NCBI GenBank assembly: GCA_009926295.1
Contig: RFPF01000089.1
Coordinates: 1 to 10,541, forward strand
From: Planctomycetia bacterium
Lineage (GTDB): Bacteria > Planctomycetota > Planctomycetia > Pirellulales > UBA1268
DNA length: 10,541 bases
Reading direction: 5' to 3'
In this document: positions 1-10,027 of the stretch, piece after piece
How the letters are laid out: the number at the start of each line of letters is the position of its first letter
Numbering within the stretch: the first letter of the stretch is position 1
Position numbers and translations under genes: made by a program
The notes under the pieces: model-generated
What the model was told of the DNA's origin: nothing
Seen by the model: the letters and a program-made list of their open reading frames with translations, nothing else
Databases searched by the model: none

Positions 1-1260
1 GGCGGGCCGCGGTTCACGCCCGCTGACGCCGTCGTCGTCGGCGAGCGGTGGCAGCGGGGGCGGGATGACGCGTTGCCGTGGCTCCTCGAGCGTCGCGAGA
101 AATGCCGCGAGATCGGCGAGATCCTGGCGGTTGAGCCCGAGCGGCTTCAGCAGGGGAGACTTCACCGGCACGCTCGCGTCGGCCAGCTCGTAGGACTGCC
201 GTTTGAGCGTGACCATTCCCGCGTTGTACATGTTGAGGACTCCCGGGAGCTCGAACATCCCGGTGTGCATGAGCGGGGTGGTGCTGGTGACGTCGCGCAG
301 CGTCGGAGTGCGGAAGCGGCCCCGATCGTCCGCTGCGCCGGTGACGGCATGCCGGCCGAGATCCTCGTTGCTCCGCCCATAGAAGCTCAGGCCGAGGTCG
401 TGGAAGCGGCCGTCGCTGAACGTCGGACCATGGTGGCAATTCATGCAGCGCGCGTCGCGGCGGAAGAGATCGAGCCCGAGGATCTCGCCGTCGGACAGCG
501 CCGCCTCGTCGCCGCGCATGAAGCGATCGAACCGCGACCGCCCGGACACGACGGTGCGTTCGAAGCACGCCACCGCGTCGACCACCGCCGCGAACGTGAC
601 GGGGCGGCCCGCGAACGCCTCCTCGAAGAGCTTCCGGTAGCCCGGGCTCCCGGAGAGGATGCGGACGACCTCGGCCCGGTCGGCCGCCATTTCCTCGGGA
701 TTGGTGAGCGCGTCCTCCACCTGCTTCTCGAGGCTGGCGGCCCGGCCATCCCAGAACAGGTGCGGTTGGAACACCGCGTTGCGGATCGTCGGCGTGTTCC
801 GGTCGGGTGAGCGGCCGTGCGGCTGGCTGACCGCCCGACCGTCGGCCCAGCCCAGATTCGGCTCGTGGCAGGAAACGCAGGCCATCGTGCCGTTGGCGGA
901 GAGGCGGGCGTCGAAGAAGAGGAGCCGGCCGAGTTCCGCCTTGGCGGCGTTGAACGGATTGTCCTCGGGATGCACCACGTGCGGCAGGAGGCCGATCTCC
1001 CGCCACTCGACTCCCGGGTCGACATGGGGCGCCGGCCAAGCGGACGGCTCGCGACGGTAGGCGGCGCGAAGTTCCCGCGCCGCCTCGGCCCGTGCCGCCG
1101 GAGCTCGCTCCGGTCGGGCGGCATTCTTCGTCGTCCGACGCGGCCCTTCCGCGGCGGTGGCGAAGCCGGTCAGCAGGCAGGCTGCGGCGACGACGACTCC
1201 GGCGGCGATCCGCCACCGTGCGGGACGCGAACCGGGCTCGGGGCACCGTCGATCTCTCAT
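1..1260 (-). CDS. Di-heme cytochrome c peroxidase / MauG-family protein, 3' end outside window
   Basis: The frame stays open from ATG 1258-1260 to the left edge (420 codons). It carries two CxxCH heme-attachment motifs, CVSCH at residues 128-132 and CMNCH at 272-276. Their spacing of about 144 residues suits the bacterial di-heme cytochrome c peroxidase family, which reduces H2O2 in the periplasm with electrons from small cytochromes or copper proteins. Other family-like blocks are RNTPTIRNAVF after heme 1, FWDGRAASLEKQ, and TPTLRDVTSTTPLMHTGMF near residues 318-336; Met331 or Met335 could be an axial heme ligand. Residues 18-37 form a hydrophobic signal peptide, probably cut after an ATA motif. 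The start is supported by a GGAGCGAGG purine stretch just upstream, and lies 17 bases after the stop of the DUF1559 gene, so the two are probably co-transcribed. Only the extreme C-terminus should be missing. Peroxidase versus MauG-like oxidase cannot be decided from sequence alone. Confidence 0.9.
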   Translation of the reverse strand, partial: MRDRRCPEPGSRPARWRIAAGVVVAAACLLTGFATAAEGPRRTTKNAARPERAPAARAEAARELRAAYRREPSAWPAPHVDPGVEWREIGLLPHVVHPEDNPFNAAKAELGRLLFFDARLSANGTMACVSCHEPNLGWADGRAVSQPHGRSPDRNTPTIRNAVFQPHLFWDGRAASLEKQVEDALTNPEEMAADRAEVVRILSGSPGYRKLFEEAFAGRPVTFAAVVDAVACFERTVVSGRSRFDRFMRGDEAALSDGEILGLDLFRRDARCMNCHHGPTFSDGRFHDLGLSFYGRSNEDLGRHAVTGAADDRGRFRTPTLRDVTSTTPLMHTGMFELPGVLNMYNAGMVTLKRQSYELADASVPVKSPLLKPLGLNRQDLADLAAFLATLEEPRQRVIPPPLPPLADDDGVSGREPRPA

Positions 1261-1277
1261 GACCTCGCTCCGCGGCA

Positions 1278-2297
1278 TCAGCGTTCGGCCACGGCGTCGG
1301 CCGCCTGGATCGTGAGCTGGGCGGCCACGGCGTCGGCCGAGGCATGCGCGTCGATGAAACGGGTGGAGCCGTCGACGAACAGGGCGTTGGCGCCGGCCGG
1401 ATGGAAGGCGTAGATGCCGAAGTTGTTGCTGCCGTTGATCAGCGTCGGCCCGGGCGACCTGTATTGATTGGCGGGATCGGCCTGGGAGGAATCGAGCCAG
1501 AATCCCCGGGCCGCGACCTGGTTGGTGTCTGCCCAGCCGCACAGCGACGCATACCTCGTGCTCACGGGGCTCGAGGTGAACAGTCCGGAATCCGGAACCA
1601 GCCCGCGGAACGCCCACACCTGCGGCCGCCCCGCCGATTCGAACACGGCGATGCTCTTCGCCGCGCCGTCGGTGACGTCGCGCAGCCGGCGGCCCCGCGC
1701 TCCCGGCGTGGTCGCACCCTTGAGGAATCCCTCCCAGCTGCTGGGCCTCGGATACGAGACCACGGCCGGATCGTTCCAGAGGGCCGCGCTCGGCCCGTCG
1801 GAGATCGCGTAGTCGGCGGCGGCCGCGCTCCACGCCGGGCTCGCGGTCTTGAATCGCGGATGCTGCCGCGGGCCCCCGGGCGTCGATGGGCAGCCCATGA
1901 AGCCGAGCGGCGTCTGCACGGCCTGCAGGTTCTTCGCGTCGTCGAAGCGAACGGTGTAGTCGTACATCCCGGCCAGTGGATTCTCCTCGAGATAGGGCAG
2001 GATCTGGGCGCACCAGTGATGGCGGATCGTTCCCGCCGAGAGGTTCGCGGGGAAGCAGTCGCGCGCGGCGTGAAAGTTGTGCAGGCCGATGCCGATCTGC
2101 CGGAGGTTGTTGCCGCACTGCGAGCGGCGGGCCGCCTCGCGGGCCGTCTGCACGCCGGGCAAGAGCACCGCGACGAGCGCGGCGATGATTGCGACGACGA
2201 CGAGGATCTCGACGAGGGAGAACCCCGCCCGCGGCCCGTGCCGGCCGAGCCCGTGTGCGAGGGGCCGCCGGGTGGGTGACTTCTCACAGCATCGCAT
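1278..2297 (-). CDS. DUF1559 (SBP_bac_10) protein with type IV prepilin-like N-terminus
   Basis: This 339-residue protein has the hallmark of the large planctomycete DUF1559 family. A prepilin-type cleavage and methylation site, RAG/FSLVE, falls between Gly25 and Phe26 with Glu30 at +5, followed by a long hydrophobic helix (VVVAIIAALVAVLLPGV). Next come the family entry block (RRSQCGNNLRQIGIGLHNF) and a C-terminal block, FHPAGANALFVDGSTRFID, that typically ends these proteins. It is expected to be processed by prepilin peptidase and to sit in or on the inner membrane as a pseudopilin-like protein; the family has no established biochemical role. The start at 2297 is chosen because the prepilin leader is then a normal 25 residues and a GGAG lies about 8 bases upstream. 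An in-frame extension back to about 2570 is open but carries no family features. The peroxidase-like gene follows at 17 bases. Confidence 0.9.
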   Translation of the reverse strand: MRCCEKSPTRRPLAHGLGRHGPRAGFSLVEILVVVAIIAALVAVLLPGVQTAREAARRSQCGNNLRQIGIGLHNFHAARDCFPANLSAGTIRHHWCAQILPYLEENPLAGMYDYTVRFDDAKNLQAVQTPLGFMGCPSTPGGPRQHPRFKTASPAWSAAAADYAISDGPSAALWNDPAVVSYPRPSSWEGFLKGATTPGARGRRLRDVTDGAAKSIAVFESAGRPQVWAFRGLVPDSGLFTSSPVSTRYASLCGWADTNQVAARGFWLDSSQADPANQYRSPGPTLINGSNNFGIYAFHPAGANALFVDGSTRFIDAHASADAVAAQLTIQAADAVAER

Positions 2298-2510
2298 CCT
2301 CGTCACTCCGCGCCGCCGGTCGAAAGTTCGGCTTTTATACGACAACGCGCGGTAGGTTGAAACGCTGCTGCCCGGGGCAGGCCCCGCACATGGGGGGAGA
2401 CGGTGGCTGCCCGCGCCCGTTCGTGGAATCCCAGGGTGGCTCGGGGTAGTCTGCCGCGGTCCATCAGCTTCCCACGACGCCCCGCCACGAAGCCGTTGCA
2501 CGACGACGCC
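2298..2510. other. Divergent intergenic region
   Basis: These 213 bases separate the minus-strand DUF1559 gene from the plus-strand repeat protein gene and should hold both promoters. A short GC-rich hairpin lies at 2373-2386 (CGGGGC, 2-base gap, GCCCCG). On the plus strand a G-rich, Shine-Dalgarno-like GGGGGGAGA (2392-2400) precedes GTG 2403, an alternative start for the repeat protein. No convincing plus-strand -10/-35 pair was found. Confidence 0.5.
2334..2362 (-). promoter_or_regulatory. Candidate promoter for the DUF1559-peroxidase unit
   Basis: On the minus strand a TATAAA hexamer (2339-2334) stands out in an otherwise GC-rich region, about 37 bases before the ATG at 2297. It is preceded at 17 bases by TTTCAA (2362-2357), which matches the -35 consensus only at three positions. 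The -10 element is reasonable and the -35 weak. Sigma-factor preferences of the host are unknown. Confidence 0.35.
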
Positions 2511-4028
2511 ATGACTCGACAGCGCCTTCTGCTCGTGGCAAGCCTGCTGGCCGTGGCGATGGGCTTCCACCGGACCGCGCGGGCGGCGACGACGACCTAC
2601 ACCGGGGCATGGGCGGGCGGCACGATCGCGGCCGGCGACACCGTCGTTCTCGACGCCGGTGCGAGCGTCGGCGGCCCCGTCCAGGCCGACGGCGTGCTGC
2701 AGTTCAACCAGACGACGGCGCTCACGATGAGCCAGTCACTCACGGGCACCGGTCGCCTGGCGCTCACCAACACCGGGACGTTCATCCTCACCGGGCTCGC
2801 CTCCGGCACCGCGCGTTTCGACATGACCGCCGCGGCGGCGAACGGGGGGCTCGACATCGGTGCTACGGGAACCAACGCGCTGATCGTGGGCGCGACGGGC
2901 ACGGGCACACTGTCGGTCACGGGCGGCACCGTGAGGAACGGACTCGGGTTCCTCGGGTTCGGGGCCGGAAGCTTCGGCGCGGCCACCGTCACCGGCGGCA
3001 CGTGGGCCAGCGCGGCCGGTGCAGCGGGCCGGATCCTCTACCTCGGATACTCGGGCACCGGCGTGCTCGACGTCTCGGGCGGCCTCGTCACCAACGCCAA
3101 CGGCTACCTCGGCTTCGCCTCGGGCGCCGTCGGAACGGCCACGGTGAGCGGCGGAAGCTGGACCAACCGCGGCACGCTCTACGTGGGCGGAGCCGTGGGC
3201 GGCAGCGGCGGCACCGGCACGCTCACGATCGCCGGAGGCAACGTCTCGAGCGTCACTGCGTACGTCGGGTCCAACGCGACGGCCGCGGGCAGCGTCATCG
3301 TCAAGGGCGGTACATGGACCACCTCCGCCAACGTAAACGTCGGCACCTCCGGCACCGGAACGCTGGCCATCTCGGGGAGCGGTGGCTCCGGGGGCGTGGT
3401 CGTCGTCGGTGGCACGCTCGCGAAGGGTTCCGGCGGCACGATCACCCTCGCCGCCGGCGGAACTCTGCACATCGGCTCGGGCACGACGTCGGGCGGCCTC
3501 GCCACCGACCTCGTCAACTCAGGCGCGATCGTCTTCAACCGCACCGGTTCCGGCACGGTGGCCGCGAGCATCAGCGGGACCGGCTCGCTCGCGGTGGCGG
3601 GCGCCGCCACGCTCCGCTTCACGGGAACGAGCAGCTATACCGGCCCCACGACCCTCGACGCCCGCGTTCACCGCCACGGGCGTCACCCCCAGGCCGCCGT
3701 TCACGAGGAGGGTGCCGGCGTCGAGGGTCGTGGGGCCGGTGGCCGCGGGCTCCGGCAGCATCCTCACTCCCGGGGACGGCATCGGCGTGCTCACCATCGG
3801 CGCCGCGACGTTCTCGAACGGGTCGGCCTTTTCCGCCGAGCTCAACTCGTCCGGCCCGGTCGCGGCCGACCTGCTGCGCGTCGCCGGAAACCTCTCCCTC
3901 TCGGGCACCGTCGGGCTCTCGCTCACCGACCTCGCGGCGAGTCCGCTGGCATTCGCCGACGGCACGACCGTGTCGCTGATCAACTACACGGGAAGCTGGA
4001 ACGGCGGGCTCCTGAGCCGGGCCGGTGA
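2511..4028 (+). CDS. Autotransporter-type beta-strand repeat surface protein, 5' part, frame-disrupted
   Basis: The product opens with a clear Sec signal peptide (MTRQRLLLVASLLAVAMG, cleavage likely after ARA near residue 25). It then has about 350 residues of Gly/Thr/Ser/Val-rich repeats of roughly 25 residues, built from variants of GTGTLTIAGG and ATVTGGTW, as in autotransporter-associated beta-strand repeat proteins that fold as right-handed beta helices. Family-like sequence continues to SSYTGPTTLDA (ending at 3662). After that the frame becomes Arg/His-rich (RVHRHGRHPQAAVHEEGAG and onward) and ends at 4028 without any sorting signal. The natural C-terminus is found in a different frame at 3742-4236, so as read the product loses its PEP-CTERM anchor and gains about 122 nonsense residues. 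ATG 2511 is chosen because it puts the signal peptide at the N-terminus, although it lacks a Shine-Dalgarno. GTG 2403, with a good GGAG, would add 36 residues in front. Binding partner or substrate cannot be told. Confidence 0.75.
   Translation: MTRQRLLLVASLLAVAMGFHRTARAATTTYTGAWAGGTIAAGDTVVLDAGASVGGPVQADGVLQFNQTTALTMSQSLTGTGRLALTNTGTFILTGLASGTARFDMTAAAANGGLDIGATGTNALIVGATGTGTLSVTGGTVRNGLGFLGFGAGSFGAATVTGGTWASAAGAAGRILYLGYSGTGVLDVSGGLVTNANGYLGFASGAVGTATVSGGSWTNRGTLYVGGAVGGSGGTGTLTIAGGNVSSVTAYVGSNATAAGSVIVKGGTWTTSANVNVGTSGTGTLAISGSGGSGGVVVVGGTLAKGSGGTITLAAGGTLHIGSGTTSGGLATDLVNSGAIVFNRTGSGTVAASISGTGSLAVAGAATLRFTGTSSYTGPTTLDARVHRHGRHPQAAVHEEGAGVEGRGAGGRGLRQHPHSRGRHRRAHHRRRDVLERVGLFRRAQLVRPGRGRPAARRRKPLPLGHRRALAHRPRGESAGIRRRHDRVADQLHGKLERRAPEPGR
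3639..3740. repeat. 24-bp perfect inverted repeat enclosing a strand-switched coding segment
   Basis: The arms are 3639-3662 and 3717-3740, perfect reverse complements over 24 bases, with a 54-base spacer at 3663-3716. The left arm encodes TGPTTLDA in the gene's frame. Read on the minus strand from 3740 to 3663, the right arm and spacer encode TGPTTLDA followed by GTLLVNGGLGVTPVAVNA, which is the expected continuation of this motif in beta-repeat PEP-CTERM proteins. On the plus strand the same bases encode unrelated Arg/His-rich residues. The block was thus copied in inverted orientation while the first eight codons also remain in place. Confidence 0.9.
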
Positions 4029-4236
4029 GTCGCTCGCCAACGGCGGCACCTTTTCCGTGGGTGCCCAGCTCTGGCGGATCGAGTACGACGCCACGGCCGG
4101 GGGCACGAACTTCTCCGGCCAGTACCTGCCGGCCTCGCACTTCGTGAACGTCGTCGCGGTGCCGGAGCCCTCCGCCTGGATCCTGGCCGTCGCGGCCCTC
4201 GTCGCGGTGCGGTGTCGGCGGCCACGCGCACCGTGA
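3742..4236 (+). pseudogene. Displaced 3' part of the repeat protein gene with PEP-CTERM sorting signal
   Basis: From about 3742 the codon frame one base later than that of the upstream gene resumes family-like sequence: VAAGSGSILTPGDGIGVLTIG, a late block that usually closes the beta-repeat region, then about 110 residues including LWRIEYDATAGGTNFSGQYLP. It ends with VPEPSAWILAVAALVAV and a short basic tail, RCRRPRAP. That is a PEP-CTERM signal (PEP box, hydrophobic helix, basic end), which in the family directs processing by an exosortase and surface sorting. It has no start codon or ribosome site of its own that makes sense; it is the natural C-terminus of the gene beginning at 2511, cut off by the inverted segment at 3639-3740. 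Restoring the frame needs a net change of one base (mod 3) as well as undoing the inversion. It could be a true mutation or an assembly fault. Confidence 0.8.
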
Positions 4237-4251
4237 CGACCGCGGCGGTCG
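4237..4251 (+). terminator. Possible transcription terminator hairpin after the PEP-CTERM gene
   Basis: Directly after the TGA at 4234-4236 lies a perfect 7-base inverted repeat, CGACCGC-G-GCGGTCG. No T-tract follows, so it is not a textbook intrinsic terminator. It could act as an RNA 3' end stabiliser or be chance in GC-rich DNA. Confidence 0.25.
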
Positions 4252-4370
4252 CTGCGCCGGCTCCTTGCCTTTCGCACGCGCGTCGCGAAGAATTCGCACG
4301 GAGCGGGGAGGTCATCACGCGGCTCCACGTCGATCGCTTCAGGGGCGGATCGCCGGGCTCATGACGATGC

Positions 4371-4391
4371 GGGGCATGCGTGGCATGCCCC
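4371..4391 (+). other. Perfect 9-bp hairpin upstream of the glycoside hydrolase gene
   Basis: GGGGCATGC (4371-4379), a 3-base loop GTG, then GCATGCCCC (4383-4391). It sits 84 bases before the ATG at 4476, in an intergenic stretch (4237-4475) with no credible gene. A short CTTTTC lies 10 bases beyond it. Possible roles are a terminator for the upstream gene, an operator (each arm contains GCATGC), or a leader RNA structure; nothing in the sequence chooses between them. Confidence 0.4.
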
Positions 4392-7300
4392 TGCGGCGCG
4401 TCTTTTCGACGACTCTCGTCGTCCCGGTCCGATCCTCGGCCACGTCCGGCCACACCATCATCACGAGGTGCTCCCATGAACATGCGCTTTTGGCGTTTTG
4501 GCCCGAATGCCCGCGACACGTCGGCCCGCCGTCGCCCGCCGATCGTCGCCTTCGACCAGCTCGAAAACCGCCTCGCGTTTTCGGTCGGCTACGCCACCGT
4601 GAACGACTGGGGCTCCGGGCTCGAGGGCCAGCTGACCGTGACCAACGACACGGCCGCCACGCTTTCCGACTGGCAGGTCACGTTCAACTACAACCGCACG
4701 ATCAACAGCATCTGGAACGCCCAGATCGTGAGCCACACCGGCTCCCAGTACGTGATCAAGGGCCTCGACTGGAACCGCACGCTCGCCGTCGGCGCCCGCC
4801 AAGGCGTCGGCTTCACCGCCGGCTCGGGCACCGACGCGCCCACGAGCCTCGTCCTCTCCGGGGCGGCCGCCGCGCCCGCGCCCAGCCCGACACCCTCACC
4901 GGCGCCGACGCCTTCCCCGACACCCGCGCCCGTCGCGATCAACCCGCCGGTCGCCGCCGATCTGTGGAAGGAGCAGTTCTTCGCTCCGTACGTCGACATG
5001 GGGCTCTACCCCGTGCCCGATCTCGACGGCCTCGCGCGGCAATACGGGGTCGGCCTGTTCACGCTGGGCTTCATGCAGGCCAGCCCCGGCGGCAAGCTGG
5101 CGTGGGGTGGCTACGACGTGCTCACGCTCGACAGCACCAACGAGCAGGCCGCGGCGATCCGTGGCGAGATCAACGCCCTGCGGGCGGCCGGGGGCGACGT
5201 GATGGTGTCGCTTGGCGGGGCCGCGGGGCAGTCGTTGGCGCAGTACTACGCCCAGAAGGGCCTCGGCACAGCGGCGCTGGCCACGGCCTACGGCAACGCG
5301 GTGGACGCGCTCAAGCTCACGAAGCTCGACTTCGACATCGAGGGGGCTGCGGTCGCCGAGCCGGCCACGATCAAGATGCAGATGGACGCCATCGCGCTCG
5401 TGCAGAAGACGCGGCCGAACCTCGGCGTGTGGCTCACGCTCCCGGTGCTGCCGCAGGGGCTCACGGCCGACGGCCTGAGCGTCGTCAAGGCGGCGCTGGT
5501 GGCCGGTGTGAAGGTGGACGGCGTCAACGTGATGGCGATGGACTACGGCGACACCGCCGCCCCGCCGCAGGCCAAGTCGATGGGCGAGTATGCGATCGAC
5601 GCCGCCAACGCCACGTTCGCGCAGCTGACCTCGCTCTTCGCCTCCCAGGGGCAGACCTTCGGCTGGAACCAGCTCGGCGTCACGCCGATGCTCGGAGTCA
5701 ACGACGTGGCGAGCGAGGTGTTCACGCTCCAGGATGCCGACCGGCTCGAGATCTTCGCCCGGGCCAAGGGGCTCGGCATGATCGGCATGTGGTCGATCAA
5801 CCGCGACAACCCGGGCCCCGCCGGGCAGCAGTCGGTGAACCATTCCGGGCTGCCCACGCAGCCGGCCGGCGGCTTCAGCCTCGCGTGGGGCGACTACGGC
5901 AGCGACCCGGCCATCACCGGGGCCAACAACCCAGTCACGCCTCCCGTCGCGCCGCCCGCACCGCTGCCGACGCTCACGATCGGCGACGTCTCCGTGGTCG
6001 AGGGCAACCCACAGGCGGCCGCGGGGTATTTCCGCACCTCGGGCAGCCAGATCCTCGACGCCGCCAACAACGCCGTGAGGATCGCCGGCGTGAACTGGTT
6101 CGGGTTCGAGACGAGCAACTTCGCGCCGCACGGTCTCTGGGCACGGGGCTACCGGGAGATGATGGACCAGATGAAGTCGCTCGGCTTCAACACCATCCGG
6201 CTCCCCTACAGCGACCAGCTCTTCGACGCGGCGAGCACGCCCAACGGCATCGACTTTTCGAAGAACGCCGACCTCGTGGGCAAGAGCGGCCTCGCGATCA
6301 TGGACACGATCGTGTCCTACGCGGGCCAGATCGGCCTGCGGATCATCCTCGACCACCATCGCTCCGACGCAGGCAATAGCGCCAATGCCTCGGGACTGTG
6401 GTACACGGCCGCCTATCCGGAGACGACCTGGATCAAAAACCTCTCGATGCTGGCCGGCCGCTACGCAGGCAATGCGACCGTGATCGGCATCGACCTTCAC
6501 AACGAGCCGCACGGCGCGGCCACGTGGGGCGACGGCGGGGTGAACGACTGGCGGCTGGCGGCGGAGCGCGGGGGCAACGCCGTGCTCGCCGCGAATCCGA
6601 ACCTGCTCGTGATCGTGGAGGGCATCGAGACCACGTCGGCCGGGAGCTACTGGTGGGGCGGCAACCTGTCGAATGCCGGTGCGGCGCCGGTGCGGCTCTC
6701 CACCGCCGGCCGGCTCGTCTACTCGGCCCACGACTACCCGGCGAGCGTGTATGCCCAGAGCTACTTCAGCGATCCGACCTATCCGGCCAACCTGCCGGGC
6801 GTGTGGGACAGGAACTGGGGCTATCTGTTCCGCACCGGCACGGCGCCGGTGCTGCTCGGCGAATTCGGGAGCAAACTCGCGACCGCCAGCGACCAGGCGT
6901 GGTATGACAGGATGGTGAACTACCTCAAGGGCGATCTCGACGGCAACGGCTCGATCGACCTGAAGGCGGGCCAGCAGGGCGTGAGCTGGACCTACTGGTC
7001 GTGGAATCCCAATTCGGGCGACACCGGCGGGATCCTCGCCGACGACTGGAAGACGGTGAACACGGCGAAGGTCGATCCGCTCAAGGCGGTCGAGTTCCAG
7101 TTCCCGACGGTGTCGGGGACGGGTGGCACGGTCACGACGACCCCCGCCACGTTCACCGTGTCGCTCTCCGCGGCGAGCACCACGCCGGTGACCGTGCAGT
7201 ATGCAACGGCCAACGGTACGGCCCTTTCGGGCAGCGACTACACGAGCGCGTCGGGCACCCTCACGTTCGCCCCGGGTGAGACGCAGAAGACGGTCACCGT

Positions 7301-7424
7301 GCTCGTCGCCCGCGACTCCGCCGCGGAGCCGACGGAAACGTTTGCCGTCAACCTTTCCGCCGCGACGAACGCCGCGCTCGCGAAGGCGTCCGCCACGGGC
7401 ACGATCGTGGACGACGACACCGCG

Positions 7425-7490
7425 ACGCCCACGCCCGCTCCGACACCAACTCCCACCCCGACGCCGACTCCGACACCAACCCCCGCGCCC
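7425..7490 (+). repeat. Thr-Pro codon repeat (interdomain linker)
   Basis: A run of alternating ACN-CCN codons with occasional GCN encodes an almost pure Thr-Pro linker between the Calx-beta and the C-terminal CBM2. Similar but shorter Pro/Thr/Ser repeats lie at about 4863-4949 between the N-terminal CBM2 and the GH18 domain. Such linkers keep binding and catalytic domains apart in cellulases. The repeat could vary in length by replication slippage in steps of six bases. Confidence 0.8.
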
Positions 7491-7788
7491 ACCGGCCCGG
7501 TCGTGGCCACCTACGCCCAGGCGAGCGGCTGGGGCACCGGGTTCACGGGGAACATGACCCTCAAGAACACGGGCACGACGGCCATCAAGGGCTGGACGAT
7601 GGAGTTCGACCTGAAGGCGAACATCGTGAACATCTGGAACGCGGTGATCGTGAGCCACGTCGGCACGCACTACGTGATCCGAAATGCCGACTGGAACGGC
7701 ACGATCGCCGCCGGAGCGGAGATCTCGTTCGGCTTCCAGGCCGATGGCCTCGCCGGTGAACTGCCGTCGAACAAGAAGGTCAACGGCG

Positions 7789-9993
<2,205 letters not shown>

Positions 9994-10027
9994 GGCGGTG
10001 GGGTGCTCCGGTGAGAGGAGTCGCGGT

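Noticed and set aside
14..1345. 443-codon minus-strand open frame overlapping the peroxidase gene
   Set aside because: It is in the wrong frame: the heme motifs read as FLPR and HELPP here, whereas the neighbouring open frame gives CVSCH and CMNCH and runs off the window.
2423..2452. Plus-strand promoter TGGAAT-17-TAGTCT for the repeat protein gene
   Set aside because: Both hexamers match the consensus poorly (three positions each), as many places would in such a region by chance.
2403..2510. GTG 2403 as start of the repeat protein
   Set aside because: It has a good Shine-Dalgarno but adds 36 residues ahead of a complete signal peptide starting at 2511. It is kept only as an alternative.
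3639..3740. Invertible phase-variation switch
   Set aside because: Flipping the 54-base spacer between the arms keeps the same downstream frame and stop at 4028, so it would not turn the PEP-CTERM protein on. No recombinase gene is in the window.
4265..4475. A small gene between the PEP-CTERM end and the hydrolase
   Set aside because: The open stretches there are Arg-rich, have no ribosome site and continue into out-of-frame shadows of the hydrolase.
4896..7670. 924-codon open frame on the minus strand opposite the hydrolase gene
   Set aside because: Its product is Arg/His/Gly-rich without any recognisable domain, as expected from GC-rich codon bias opposite a real gene. The plus strand carries clear GH18 and GH5 motifs over the same bases.
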